Positions 33,698 through 47,269 of a stretch of 64,000 bases of DNA are shown here, one piece after another. Source of the stretch: Rhizophagus clarus. Its lineage: Eukaryota; Glomeromycota; Glomeromycetes; Glomerales; Glomeraceae. The first letter of the stretch is position 1; every line of letters starts with the position of its first letter. The stretch is from positions 1,798,001 through 1,862,000 of the forward strand of contig BLAL01000246.1 in the NCBI GenBank assembly GCA_015698045.1. Direction: 5' to 3'. A program made the translations under genes and the position numbers. Below the pieces are notes generated by a model, which was not told the DNA's origin, did not search any database, and saw only the letters and a program-made list of their open reading frames with translations.

Positions 33698-34374
33698 TGA
33701 TTTTCCTTGATTTTCTTTGATTTCTTTTTTATTCTTTCTTTTTCTTTCTTTTTCTTAAAGAAAAAAAACAAAAAAGATTTTTAATTTTTTTTTTTTATAA
33801 TTTAAATTCTCTCATATTGACATCAAAATTACGACAAATTTTTTAAGCAGTTAAGTAATTATTTATTAATTATTATATAACCTAAACTTTTGGCTCAGCC
33901 AAAAAAAGATAAATCGGTTTATTGGCAACAAAATGGTTCATTATTAAATATTGATGTAAAGATTTTTATTGTCGTTTTTAAAAACGTAAAAACTATCTGC
34001 CACTAAAATCAAAATCTTTTTAGCAATAATGAAGTTGAAGGATTTAGCATTTTACTGTTTAAGAGATTATCATAAAAATTTGGCTGTGTCAGATAGGAAC
34101 CTAAATTAAAATTCATTGACATGCAAATTTTGAAAGAAAATAAATGTGTAACAGTTCGCAAAGATCAGTTCTGTATAAAAAGAATGTTCATACATAATAC
34201 ATGTGATTTTATTACTCATTTCTCACCCCTTTTATAAATTTTTTTTTTTTATACATCATTAATTAATTATTTTATTTAGCATATAAATCAAGCATTTCAT
34301 TATAGATCATTCACCATTTACGCTAATTAATAAGTTAGTATGTTGCTAGGTAAACGAACAGTTTAACTTCTCAC
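33698..34374. other. Intergenic region upstream of acetate kinase
   Basis: The acetate kinase promoter side (33698-33800) is a pyrimidine-rich 'tttctttttctttcttttt' tract. The rest is AT-rich with no supportable gene. Confidence 0.5.
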
Positions 34375-36206
34375 TTACAGAATTAGATGATGTAACGACT
34401 GTTGATACATTTCAATATGTTGGAGTTCTTGAAATGGAATTTCTTCTGGTTGTTGAGATGCGTGTTCCTGAAATTGCTGTGATATTTGCCCATATTGTGG
34501 AACCTGTGAATACATCATTGACTCAGAATATTCCTGTTGTGTGTGTTGTCCGATTTGATCCTGATATTGAGTTCCGTCTTGTAACCATGAGTCATCATTA
34601 TCATTATCCGTCATGACTTTGTTGTTAGAAGGTTCAAATGGTTGGCAAAGCAGCATATTATTTGTATCAGGTCTTTCTTGTTTTTGAATAATAGGATTTT
34701 CTTGAACATTTGATTCTAATTCTTGATTAACTCCAGATGGATCAAATGGTTGGCAAAGAAGTAAATCTTGTTTGACAACCAGGTTTTGTTCTTGTTCTTG
34801 ATGTGTAGGGATAAAATAGTATGAACTATGCGCATCTTGATCGACCATGCCAACTTCTATAGGAATCATTGTTGATGGAAGTGAATCCATATATAAATGA
34901 GTTCCATTAATATCCGTGTTTGTTGAGCGATATCCATATGCTTGTGAATCGTCAGCCATGTCTAGAAATTCCTCCATAGAATCTCGTTGGTCATATAAAT
35001 CGTAAGTAGAATTTGCTGGAAGTTGATATAACCCATCGATCATATTGTTACTTGCGATGGTTTCGGGCAAGTTATTTACTCCATTATCGGAGGCTAGTTG
35101 CATTTCTAAACCGCCTTGCGAACCTAACTGTGTATTATCTTGAGCTAATGTTTCTCCCGGGGAAGAATGTATTTCTGCACTTTCATTTGTCTGTACCGTA
35201 TTTTGTTCACGATTATTTTGTACACGCTCTATATCAATTGACTTAAAAAAATAATAAAAAGCTTTATATCAATTATCATATTTATTATTGTTTATTTTTT
35301 TCATTAAAATAATTTGATACTTACTGCTTGATATGCCTTCATATCTTCTTGCCACTGCTCAAGAGCTTGTGTTACAAGATCATGATATGACTGTGAACAT
35401 ATAAAGTTTAATTAAACATTAAAGTGTAGTATATCTTTTGAGTGAGTAGTAATAAAATAGTTATTACCTTCTTTTCAGCTTCGGATAATTTTCTCCACGC
35501 TTCGCCAAGCATTATTGTTATTTCTTTTGGACCCATCCCAGGATTCTGTTGCTTCAATTCTGCCCTATTAAGGACAATAAATATACGAAAAAAAAACAAA
35601 ACAATCAGTGTATTACTAGCTAAAAATAGAATAATTTCGATAATAGGAACCAGTATTATATTTGGAAATTAAGATTTACCTTTTCAATGAAGAAAACCGC
35701 AAATACGCATTAAGGGGTCTTTTTGGTGCATTCGGATCTTTGGTTTTTCTTACTCGTTTTGGTTTGCTTTCACTTTCGTGATTATTTGCCTCGATTTGTA
35801 AATTATCATTATTTTTGTTACTTTTACTCTTTCGTTTTCTTGTAGCTTTATTAGCAGAGACGGGTAACGCACCACCTGGTGTAGATGCAGCCGTCGATCC
35901 TTCCGGCGTTGACATTGCCACATTAGGCTTTGTTTCATGTGAATTTGATATCTTTCCCGTACTAGCTTCCTCGTTTGTTGCGACAGTTTTTTTTGTCCTC
36001 CTTTTACGTGGCGTAGCTGCTTTTTTTATCTGTCCATCGGATACTTTTTGATTCTTTCGACTTTTTTGTGTGGACACGCTAACTGTCGTTGGTGTTGTAT
36101 CATTTGGTGGCGTGGGAGGTGTATCATTTTTATTATTGCTAGAAGACGACGTATTTGTCACTGCAGGAGCAACCTGTGTTTTAATTACTGGTTTGAAACG
36201 ACCCAT
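34375..36206 (-). CDS. HMG-box DNA-binding protein (518 aa)
   Basis: Four exons: 36206-35680, 35564-35468, 35390-35325 and 35241-34375. The N-terminal ~155 residues are Thr/Ser/Pro-rich with basic AT-hook-like stretches ('RKRRTKK', 'RKRKSKSNK', 'PKRVRKTKDPNAPKRP'). One HMG box follows (about 157-228): 'PNAPKRPLNAYLRFSSLKR' + 'AELKQQNPGM', 'EITIMLGEAWRKLSEAEKK' and 'SYHDLVTQALEQWQEDMKAY'. Two introns cut the box. The C-terminal ~290 residues are Gln/Asn/Asp-rich and acidic, with 'LLLCQPFDPSG' and 'MLLCQPFEPSN' as a duplicated motif, and may be a transactivation region (inference). The box resembles the NHP6/HMGB class, but the long tails suggest a transcription factor rather than a bare architectural protein. 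It is divergently arranged with LYS2. Confidence 0.88.
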
Positions 36207-36868
36207 ATTTCTTTTATTATTTATTTGTAAAAAAAAAAAAAAAATTTTATCGGGAACGAGTAAAAAGTAAAATTGTAAAAAGTAAGCTTATTAAAGCCGC
36301 ATGATTATATACTATTTTATCAACCCATCAAACTAATCATCAAATTAAAAAGATTCATTTTCGCGATTCGAGTTTACGTAGTTACGTATAGCTTAAAATT
36401 TTTTAAAACTCAATTTCTTCTATTCGATCATCATGTGATTTGAAATTCAATTTTGGAAAAGTTATAGAATTATTATTTATGTACAATAAATGTCCAACTT
36501 TTTTTATTACGATTGCCAAATAGTCCCTTATTTAATAACGATTGGTTGGTAAAGTGGGCATGATTTTCATTCAGCCTCAAAGATATGTCATGTTGACTAA
36601 ATTGATATTTGATAATCTAATTAATTATCATATCAAATAAAATATATTATCTTGATGTACACAAGTATGAGCAAACTAACTTGTTTGCATTTCCGGTATT
36701 TCCATAATAACACTTTCAAAGTATGCGTTTGGGAGTGACAAAAAAAAAAAACACGAAAAAACTTAGTATGGCGATGGATCAATCATCAATATATAAAGGA
36801 TGAGATTTTTTCTTTATCATCCTAATAATTTTTTCGCGTAATTTGGCAATCTCTCTCAATTTTTAGTT
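36207..36868. promoter_or_regulatory. Bidirectional promoter region between the HMG-box gene and LYS2
   Basis: These 662 bp separate the divergent starts at 36206 (-) and 36869 (+). The sequence is AT-rich with a 'tatataaagga' TATA-like word at 36790-36800, about 70 bp upstream of the LYS2 start. An A-run at about 36229-36244 lies next to the HMG-box gene start. I could not recognise a specific operator such as a Lys14- or Gcn4-type site with confidence. Confidence 0.45.
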
Positions 36869-39800
36869 ATGAGTATAGAAGAACAAGAACGAATAGAACG
36901 TTGGAAACAACGTTTACAAAATTTAAATGAACTTCAATTACCTACTGACTATCCTAGACCTTCACCAATAAAGGTTGTTGAGGATGTCAAGAAAATAACA
37001 CTAAATGAAGCAGCATCATTAGCTATTTTACAACTTTCGAGACCATCCTTATCACTAATAGATGTGGCCAACGGAACAGATAATGGAAACACGTCTCCAT
37101 TCATAATACTATTGTCTGCATTCACTATACTATTATACCGATATACTGGTATAGAGGATATCGCTGTCGGATCTTCTTCAGGTTCAAGAAATCCTCTCGT
37201 TTTAAGAATACCTATTACTCATACAGACACTTTTGAACAAGTAGTTCAAAAAGTTTATCAAGTAAGTCATTAACAAATTTTTATATTTGTCAACAATATC
37301 AAATAACATTCAATTCATTATTATTTTGAAGGTTGAAAGAGAAGCTACTGCTGATGAAATCCCATTCCAACTATTATTGTCTTCAATATCACATTCGCCA
37401 CTGTTTCGTGTTCGTTTTTTTGATCAAACTGATATTCCAGATAAACCATTACTACAAGCGACGTCATCTACAACTGATTTAACTGTTTCAATTACTTCAC
37501 ATTCTTCATTGCGTCTAGCGCTTTTTTCAATTGAAATCTCAATAACTTACAATCAAGTTTTATTTTCGGAAAAACGTATTTCTCATATATTTAGTCAATT
37601 GATCACTATTCTCGACAGTGTAGTTAAAAATAACCAATTAACTGTGGGTGAAATTCCTCTCCTATCTGAAAAATGCCGTGAAGTTCTTCCTGATCCATGT
37701 GCAAATTTAGAATGGGATGAATTTCAAGGTGCCATTACGGACATTTTTGCTAACAATGCAAAAAAATTTCCTGATAGAACTTGTGTAGTAGAATCGCGCG
37801 TTGGTGATGATGAGAATCGTATATTTACATATCGCCATATCTATGAAGCTTCTAGTCTTGTTGCACGTTATTTAATTCAAAATGGCATTGAAAGGGAGGA
37901 TGTGGTTATGATATATGCGTATCGTGGCGTAGATTTAGTGGTTGCGGTAATGGGTGTTCTTAAAGCCGGTGCTACATTCAGTGTAATTGGTTAGTCTTAT
38001 TAAATTGATTGATTCAGGAAAAAATTTCTGGTTTAATAATTGATTCTTAATTTATTAGATCCAGCTTATCCACCAGATCGTCAAAATATTTATTTGAAAG
38101 TTGCTTTACCACGTGGAATCATTTTGCTCAAACGTACAGGAACTTTACATCCATCTGTTCGTAAATATATTGAAGAAGAGCTTAAAATCAAATGTGAGAT
38201 TCCCGCATTAGAAATTTCAGACGATGGATTTTTGAGAGGGGGTGACGTTGATGGTGATGATGTATTAGATTCGGTTCGAAATGCAGATGATGTTGATGTA
38301 GTTATTGGACCAGATAGCATTGGAACATTAAGCTTTACGAGCGGAAGTACTGGAACTCCAAAAGGTAAAATATTTTCAGTAAACATTACTGTATTATCAC
38401 TATATGTTAATTTTATCTCTCCTTTTTCATAGGAGTCAGAGGGCGCCATTTTTCGCTCACACATTATTATCCATGGATGTCAAAAGAATTCGGTCTTTCC
38501 GACAAAGATAAGTTTACAATGTTGAGTGGAATCGCTCATGATCCAGTTCAGCGTGATAGTAAGTTTTGGGATGATATTCACAGTTGTAATCTAATTCCGA
38601 TCAATAATTTCGATAATGAAATTGAAAATGTAGTGATGTGGTATTTATGAATTTAACTATAAATTGAAAGTCTGATCATTGTCTTATTATTTTAGTCTTT
38701 ACTCCATTGTTTCTTGGAGCTGAATTACATATTCCGACCAGTGAAGATATTGGTGTTCCGGGAAGATTGGCCACTTGGATGGCTGAACATGAAGTTACCG
38801 TAACACATTTGACTCCAGGTAAAATATTTTTTTTTGCTTATTGTATTAATCTATTTGAATTTAATTCCAATTGTTGCTTTTTTAAACGGTAGCTATGGGC
38901 CAATTGTTATCTGCAAATGCTGACACACCAATACCTTCTCTTCAAAATGCTTTCTTTGTTGGTGATATTTTATCAAAGCGTGATTGTAACCGTCTTCAAC
39001 ATCTAGCACGCAATACCAGTATTATTAATATGTATGGAACAACAGAAACGCAACGATCTGTTTCTTATTTTACTATTCCACCACATTCTTCTTTCCCTTC
39101 TTTTCTATCATCTCAGAAGGATGTTATACCTGCTGGGAAGGGTATGCAAAATGTTCAGCTGCTTGTTGTTAATAGACAAAAAAAAAATATTTTGTGTGGT
39201 GTTGGTGAGATTGGCGAAATTTATGTTAGAGCGGGTGGGTTAGCCGAATGTTATTTAAGATTAGAAGATATAACAAAGGAAAAATTTCTCTATAGTTGGT
39301 TTGGCGATATCCAAAACAAAAATGAAAGTGAAGGAATTGAGGAATGGCGTGCCTATTGGAAAGGCAAGAGAGATAGATTATATAGGACTGGTGATTTAGG
39401 AAGATACAGGCCAGACGGAAACGGTATGAACATAATTATTTTATATGCAGATTTAAATAATTATATGTTTAATTATTTTTCTTTTTTAGTTGAGTGTACT
39501 GGAAGAGCTGACGATCAAGTTAAAATTCGAGGATTTAGAATCGAACTTAATGAGATTGATACATTTCTTTCACAACATCCAAATGTAAGAGAGAATATTA
39601 CTTTAGTTCGTAGAGATAAATATGAAGAGCAAACTCTTGTCAGTTATTTTGTACCTATGAAAGGAGACGATCTATCGGGGTTTCTGAGTTCTACTGAGGA
39701 CGAAGATGATGAGGAAATACCTTATCATTATAAATATCGTAGACTTATTAAAAGCATAAAAGAATATTTAAAAGATAAACTACCAACTTATAGTGTTCCA

Positions 39801-41781
39801 AGTGGTAAGGTTAAAATAATTTAAACAGTTTATTAATCTTTTAACTCCTCGTAATAATATAATTAATTTACGAATTTTTTTAGTGATTGTTCCACTTAAA
39901 AAGATGCCTTTAACACCAAATGGAAAGATAGATAAGCCTGCATTACCTTTTCCTGATACTGCTGAACAGCCAATTAAAACTGTTAATAAAATACAACAAA
40001 TGACATCAACTGAACGACAAGTATATGAAATATGGGCTCAACTTCTTCCAAATTCATCTAAAGCTAATATATCATTAGATGAGAATTTCTTTGATCTTGG
40101 CGGACATTCAATTTTAGCCACAAGATTAATTTTTGAGCTTAGAAAAACATGTAACGTAACTGTGCCCCTTGGACTTGTTTTTGATAAACCGACTGTACGC
40201 GGACAGGCAAAAGAAATTGAGAATATTGTAAGTAGTGAATATAATATTGCTATTGAGGAAACTAATTCATATACTGCAAATGAAGGTAAATCAGATGATG
40301 ATGCTGGGGAATTTGATTATGCCAGTGATTACGAATTATTAGTAAATGAATATATACAAAAAAATTATGAACCGACTCCAGAGAATTATCCCAGAAAAAC
40401 TTTCTTTGTTACTGGGGTTACCGGTTTTCTTGGGGCTTTTATTATATCAACTTTACTTGACTCAAGCAGTGACTTTAAGCTTATTGCTCATGTTAGAGCT
40501 ACATCGAAAGTTCATGCAATGGAAAAGGTCAGAAGAAGTTGTCAGTCACATTTAGTATGGAGAAATGAATGGGAGAGTCAAAGCAGATTAGAAGTCATAT
40601 GTGGTGATTTGGAAGAGGAGAGATTAGGTATTGAAGAAAAAGAGTGGGAATCACTTGCAGAACGTGTGGATGTCATAATTCATAATGGAGCATTGGTAAG
40701 AAAAAATTTTGTAGTTTTAATTTTATAGTCTTTTTGATTACTTTTATTACTTTTATTGATTAGTTTAAATCTTAGGTTCATTGGGTTTATCCCTATCAAA
40801 GGCTAAAGGCAACAAATGTGCTTGGAACTATTTGGGCACTTAAACTTGCCTCTACACATCATACTAAACCTTTTACCTTTATTAGTTCAACTTCTGTCCT
40901 TGACACAGAATATTATATCAATTTAAGTGATTCAATTGTTGAAAGAGGTGGTAGAGGAATAGATGAAAGAGACGATTTAGAAGGAAGTAGGAGAGGATTA
41001 AGGAATGGATATGGACAAAGCAAGTGGGTTGCGGAAAAACTAATCATGGAAGCAAGTAAGAGAGGAATGCCAGCTACAATAATAAGACCTGGATACATAG
41101 TTGGACATTCTAAAACCGGGGGTATGTTTAGTTATAGAAACTTTTGTTGTATATTATTCTATCTGTACTAACAATTATGAATCTAATTTAACAGTTACAA
41201 ACACTGATGATTTTCTTTGGAGATTAATGAAAGGATGTATTCAGCTTGAACTAATTCCTACCATTCACAACATTGTTAATATGTGCCCAGTAGACTATGT
41301 TGCAGAATGTGTTGTACGTATATCACTGTCGTCTACCGCAGCATCAAAGCGTGTTTTCCACATTACACATCCCTCAGATCCATCATTTAGGTTTAATGAG
41401 TTATTTAATTGCTTGCATCGTTATGGGTATACAGTATCTGCAACCGAATACATTGTATGGAGAGACAAATTAACGAAATTTACGTTACAAGCAGAAGACA
41501 ATGCATTATTTCCTTTGCTTTATTTCGTTCTTGATGATTTACCAACATCGACAAAATCTCCCGAATTAGATGATAGTAATACACGGGAAATTGTTGGTAT
41601 AGAATGTGAAAGGATGGGAGACAGATTAATAGGGATTTATTTGGGTTATTTAGTCAAAGTAGGATTTTTAGACAAACCTGATTTAAGAGGAACGAATAAT
41701 GGTGTTGAAATTTTGGATTTACCTGATGTTGTCGCAGCATTGGAGGGAGTTGAAATTTTGAAAAGAAGTAATAGGAATTAA
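36869..41781 (+). CDS. LYS2: L-2-aminoadipate reductase (alpha-aminoadipate reductase), 1398 aa
   Basis: Ten exons: 36869-37261, 37332-37989, 38059-38364, 38433-38558, 38696-38818, 38893-39423, 39490-39804, 39884-40695, 40776-41121 and 41195-41781. It reduces 2-aminoadipate to its semialdehyde in fungal lysine synthesis, using ATP, NADPH and a phosphopantetheine arm. An N-terminal condensation-like region is followed by the adenylation domain with '[13 protein letters not shown]' (about 440-453), 'MYGTTETQR', '[13 protein letters not shown]', '[20 protein letters not shown]' and '[11 protein letters not shown]'. The carrier domain '[14 protein letters not shown]' has its Ser near 892. The thioester reductase starts with '[13 protein letters not shown]' (about 991-1003) and has the short-chain dehydrogenase pair Tyr-1167/Lys-1171 in 'GYGQSKW'. 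Length and domain order match fungal Lys2. A phosphopantetheinyl transferase (Lys5 type) must act in trans. Confidence 0.96.
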
Positions 41782-43795
41782 AAAATTATTTATTATTATT
41801 TAATATGTGGTTTTTTTTAATTACAGCATATAACCGAAATGATTGTATCATTTCGCCTAAAATATGAATGTAAAATATTAAAAATGTAAAATAAAAAAAT
41901 ACACTTCAAAGTGTAGTTAAGCCAAATATATAGTTTTTGATGGGATTGTGGTGCGAAGCATGACACAATGTTATAATAAATAGTGTGGAGTCATGATCAT
42001 GTAATTAGAAACCACTTAAAATATTGGTATCTCCGATTAAAATAATATTTTAAAATATAAATACAAAGAAAATTTATCTTCACAAGGTACGATCTTGATA
42101 AATCTTTTTAAAGTCTATCTTACTTTTGGCGAGTTCTTTATAACTTACAAATTGCAAATAATAGCTTCTTACATTTGACTTATCTATTAATGGTATTGAA
42201 AGCACATGATTTTCCATCTTGTATTCTCCAGTATTATTAATATTAATAATTATCTTTTATCTTTTGTAATATTAAATTTTTTTTTCATTCTTAAAAAATC
42301 GAAAGAGGAAAGAATCTACTAATAATGAAGGAAAAATTAAAATATTAAATTTCAACAAATAGTATGGACAGACAAAGGACACCAAGAATAAAAAAAAATA
42401 AACATAATAATGAAGAAATTATTAAATAAATAAATAATAAATATACAATTCGTACAACAAGGGTTTTTTAATGAAAAATTAGAATACCTATAAATATACC
42501 TATAATTTATAAATCTATACGGTAGGAAGATGTTTAAGTGAAGAATTGAGAATAAAAGATTTATAAAGACGAAACCAGCAGTGCATTGCGTATTTATAAG
42601 GCTGTATTGTCAACTGGGCTTGGACTGAATGCTATGTACTAGATTGTGCTGACCTGTTTGCTTGGACTGGACATCCTAGCTAATTAATTCTGATAGAGAT
42701 ATCATATATGAGGTGACAATACTGTTGAATAAGGATAATAAACTCCTATGTCATGTTGTCGTAACGTTTGTCAATCATGAAAGATGTCTGTCTACCTTTC
42801 ATTAAAGTTATAATATGTATAACAACGCTAAATATGAGTCTTCACAATCAAGATTTTCTTTTAGATAAAACAGTGATAAGTTTGATCAAATATTTCAAAT
42901 CATCAATGTTATATATTCATAATTATACAATAATTCTTACTCTGTGGTCCTATTAATTGAGAATATCAAATTCAATAAATTATCCAATTAAAAAACATAC
43001 ACATATTTTACATACTCAAGTAATTCCTGAAATTTGATCTGTACAGTATTATTACAGTGATTAGAACGGCTTTGTTCCATTTTACGATATATATATTCTA
43101 AAATACTGAACTCATTCCATTTTCATAACCTATAAAAAAAAATATTAAAAGACGGTTTGTTATTATTATATTGCTGACTTTTAAGTTAAATTTTTATATA
43201 CATCAAATGATAAGTAGTACTAACTGGACGCGATTGAATAGAGAGAGGGTTACGTGTCAGCCTAAAGCAAAAAAAAACTTGAAATCCGTAGGTTTAAATT
43301 GTGACATCTAAGCATTTTTTTAAATATTCGACTGTCCGTTAAAGAACGAATAATAAGTATAAACGATATGCTATAAAATTACGTTATCACTCATCAAAAT
43401 GATGATCCAAATACTATCCAAATACCGATCATGTTTGTGTTACTGTTAAATTTTTATTTTAAGTCATTGACTTCCTTAATTCTTAATCATAATAATAAAT
43501 GCAGACGTGAAGTTACTATTTCATTCATTTATTAAATATACTTCCAAAAAGTATTTTCATTACGAGACAAGGGTTTAAATTTTTAACAACAAATAGCAGT
43601 TTTGTGCTTCATTAATTGATTCTCGCAATATTAAATCGTGTTTATAGCAAACCCTCTTATCAAAAAGTCTACATACTTGAAAAGGTTCGTGTTCTTTAAT
43701 ATGTAATCAATCATTTTGTGTTCAAAAATGGCTCTTTTAATCAAAAGAAGGATTTTTTTTTTTAGATTTTCGCTTTTTTTTTAGTATTACATTAA
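41782..43795. other. 2-kb intergenic region
   Basis: No gene found. A short inverted pair GTATTGTCA (42604-42612) and TGACAATAC (42714-42722) encloses about 100 bp of more complex sequence with 'gcttggactg' occurring twice, a possible small MITE. A 62-codon plus-strand frame at 42768-42956 has no features. Pyrimidine and T-runs precede the start at 43796. Confidence 0.5.
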
Positions 43796-46700
43796 ATGAA
43801 TATTAACAATGATAACTTATCGGATAAGGAAAGATTACTGGATACAAACTCTAAAAAAATGCGAAAACAAAATCAATGGACTATAAATGATTTAAAAAAT
43901 AATACGGATTCTGTTGATAAGAGTCCATACTCATCAACTGGAAGTTTGATTATCTCTCAATCTTTAGATAATCAAGATGAATCATTAATTGGTAATAACG
44001 ATAATTTTTCAGAAATTCGATATAAGGAATCAGAGATATCCTCTTCGGCGCGTAGAGGAGTATTATCAGATTCGGAATCAGATCGTTCACCAACATTATT
44101 AACACCACCAAACATAAGACGAAGAGCGCTTTCTGCAACTTCTAGACCAAAAGATAGATTTTCAATGCTTGAATTTGGATCTTCTAAGACAAATGATGTT
44201 ACTAAACTATCACCAACAAGACATAGTATGGCATTTGATAATGGATTTAATATAAATAATAGTATGATAAGGAATTCAATAGAGGATCGTGAAACTATAG
44301 ATCGAGTAAGAATCGGTAACGCTGGTAAAGGCTTTGGAAATTTAATTAATAATGAAAGTGAAAAAGGTATTGTCTTACAAAAATAAAAAAAAAAAAGAAT
44401 TATTTTAAATTTGTATCATAACTAATTAAATATTTTTACAAAAAGAGTCTATTGCTGATTTAATTGCTGATGTAAAAGACGAGGAAGCTGTTAAATTGGC
44501 ATTAATTACTCAAAAACATGCTGGTCAAAAAAATCGAATGTATAATACTGAAACGGATATCGAAAAGTCCATAGCACAAAAAGACGGTAAAAAAATTTTT
44601 TATCATGTGTATTAATTTGAAAATAATTCATTTCGTTAATTATTGCTTTTTGCAGGAAATTTACTTTCGGAAACAACTCTAACTAATTCCAAAATGTGCA
44701 AACAGTATCTTGAAAATAAATATCATGTATTATTCAAAATAATTGATAATAATGGAGTATACAACCCTTTAACAATTGTTAAAAATCGAAAGAACGAAAT
44801 GACACGTGATGGGTCAGATCATAGTTTGGGATCGAGCGAAAAATCTAGTTGGGGGAGTAGTAATAATAGAATAAAATTACGCGGATCTTTATCGCGACGC
44901 AAAGAATCAAATATATGGGACGTATCACATATGGAAATAATAAAGGATTATGAACAAAGAAATAACTTTGATCAGATTCACCTTAATAAACAATTTGTCC
45001 GTTGTAATAAAGATAACGAAAATTTTGAAGATGATAATCCGATAATTAAAAAAGAATCTGAATCTGATGAAACCAAAAAACAACAAAAGTATCTTCAATT
45101 ATCACAGATGTTTAATCCTCCTACAACACAAGAATTACAGATGAAATCGTTTCAAGGAAAGGAGGAAAAGGCAATTAACGACTTACAGTTGAAGGGAGCA
45201 AAACATCCTTTGAGTCCGAATAGTACAGCATCCACATCACAAGGAAAGGAAGAATCTTATAATAAATCGAAAAAATGGCCAATAAATTTATTCAGGCGAA
45301 AAGATAAGAAACATAAAAATGAATCGAGTTCTTCTGAATTTCAGGTATCTGATGATTCTATGGGTTCTTTGGGACCACAAACGAACACAAAAAATGTGTT
45401 TGAAACATCTTCAGGTGACCAAACTCCTCGTAGTTCATTAGAAGATTCGATGCGACAGGTAGATTCTGAAGATATAACAGATAATAGTGAGAAAATGCAT
45501 TATGAATCAAGTGTATCTGAAGAAAAGCATAATTATGGTCGAGCTGATGATTGGATAGATGATGCGTCAAGTCAAACCAATTCGCTGGACGGTCGTAGTA
45601 ACAAATCATCAACCAGAAATTCGATGGATTTTGAACCGGTAAAAACGGGATTTTATAACATATTTTTGATTAATATTTTAAACTTTTCTAATTTAACAAT
45701 TTAACTAATTAGAATGATGATCATGTGGGCTATTCTTCAGAGCAAAATATTGCAGAATCTTCGAATATTGAGGATCATTATGATGGAGATGAACATGAGG
45801 ATAATCGTTTTATTCGTTTATCGAGCGAGAACAAAACAGCTGAATATAGTGGATCAGAAGGTAATTAGCAAATGACTTTTATTGGTCATATTTTAATATT
45901 AACAGAGGTTTGAACTGCAGATGAGTATGAAGACAAAATTATTGGTGGACTAATGGGAGAGACTGTGTTGGTTAATCTTGATATACTACCACAAGAACTT
46001 ATTGATTTAGTATTCGAATATCAAGAGCAAGGTATTGTTGATCGTAATGTTGATAACGGACGATTTGGTAGGTTCAATGTAATAAAATCTTTTGTTTAAC
46101 CTTATTCTTAATACTGACGTTATTTTGTTATAGTTGAGTTAGATATTGGATTAAACGAGAATTTCAAATTTCATAAATTAATTAGCTATGGGGGTAATTA
46201 TACCAATATTATATTATATTGATTTATTTGACACATGGTTTATTCTATTATTTATTTTATTATAGTTGACTTACTTGATCTCCAGATATCACTCGTGTGT
46301 GATAATGCAGAGGGTACCAAAAGGTATTCTGAAATTATAGTCATATTAAAGATAATTATATATTTACATATAATGATAAATTTTTTAGTTTAAGCCAACA
46401 AGATGCGGATGAAATAATTAAAAGATGTGATGAATATAGCGAATATATTGAAGAAGCAACTAAATCTTTGGAAAAATATGAGGTCATTTTCGTGTATATA
46501 TATATCTATATATATCTATATATATATATTTATTTATATTTATATTTATTTATCATACTAACTTATACCTAATTTATAGATATTATTATCCAAGAGAAAA
46601 GATATTATTGAAGATAATGTATTTAATTCTATTGATATCCTGATGGAATTTTCTTTTGACGTTAATCAGCAGTCAATAGCAGAAAATAAAATGGGTATCA

Positions 46701-47269
46701 AAGAAGGAATCAGATTACTAAATAATAAGCTTGTCAAAATTGAAGATACAGTAAATAAACTAGAAGGGCAACACATCAGGTAATAATTAGATTTTGTTAA
46801 ATAAGGCAATATTTATTACCTTTTTTAACCGTTATGCTAAATAGTTTCACAGAGGGAATGGAAGTTACATTAAATGAAATTGAAAAGATGACACTGGAAG
46901 TTAATAATGATTATTTCAACGACGTATGTCATTTATCGTTTATTATTCATTTTCGCGAATAATTTATTAAAATATTACAAAAATTTTTTTTAGTTGAAAA
47001 TTCTTGAAGATGAGATTCAACTTTTAATAGCAGAAAGAGAAAAACCACCATGGTTAGATGTATTCTATTTAATGATGAGTTATGTCATAACAGGTAAACA
47101 CAATAAATTCTGTACATAAGAAAATTTATATCTATCTAACACCTTTTTTTTTTTAGTCATTATGATTATGTATTGGTTTATTGTGGCTTGTTTTAAATTG
47201 CTTAAGAAAGTACTACTAGTTCCTTGCAAGATGATGGAAACCATTACTTCATTAAATTCTTCCCATTGA
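43796..47269 (+). CDS. Large acidic coiled-coil protein with a C-terminal membrane anchor, function unknown (about 897 aa)
   Basis: Twelve exons: 43796-44366, 44446-44586, 44656-45638, 45713-45860, 45921-46067, 46134-46193, 46266-46323, 46389-46482, 46580-46779, 46845-46923, 46994-47093 and 47157-47269. The donor of exon 8 is uncertain (GTCATT at 46483 or GTGTAT at 46492; both keep the frame). The first ~650 residues are Ser/Asn/Asp-rich and low in hydrophobics, with many Ser-Pro sites ('SDRSPTLLTPP', 'HPLSPNS', 'GDQTPRSS') that look like phosphorylation targets. A structured, acidic part follows ('LMGETVLVNLDILPQELIDL'), then helical coiled-coil segments (about 730-845). One hydrophobic span ('FYLMMSYVITVIMIMYWFIV', about 853-872) precedes a short basic tail, so it is tail-anchored with most of the protein cytosolic or nucleoplasmic. 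I do not recognise the family. Confidence 0.78.

Noticed and set aside
42604-42722. Short inverted pair GTATTGTCA/TGACAATAC as a MITE or terminal repeat
   Set aside because: Only 9 bp of arms and no target duplication; too weak to call.
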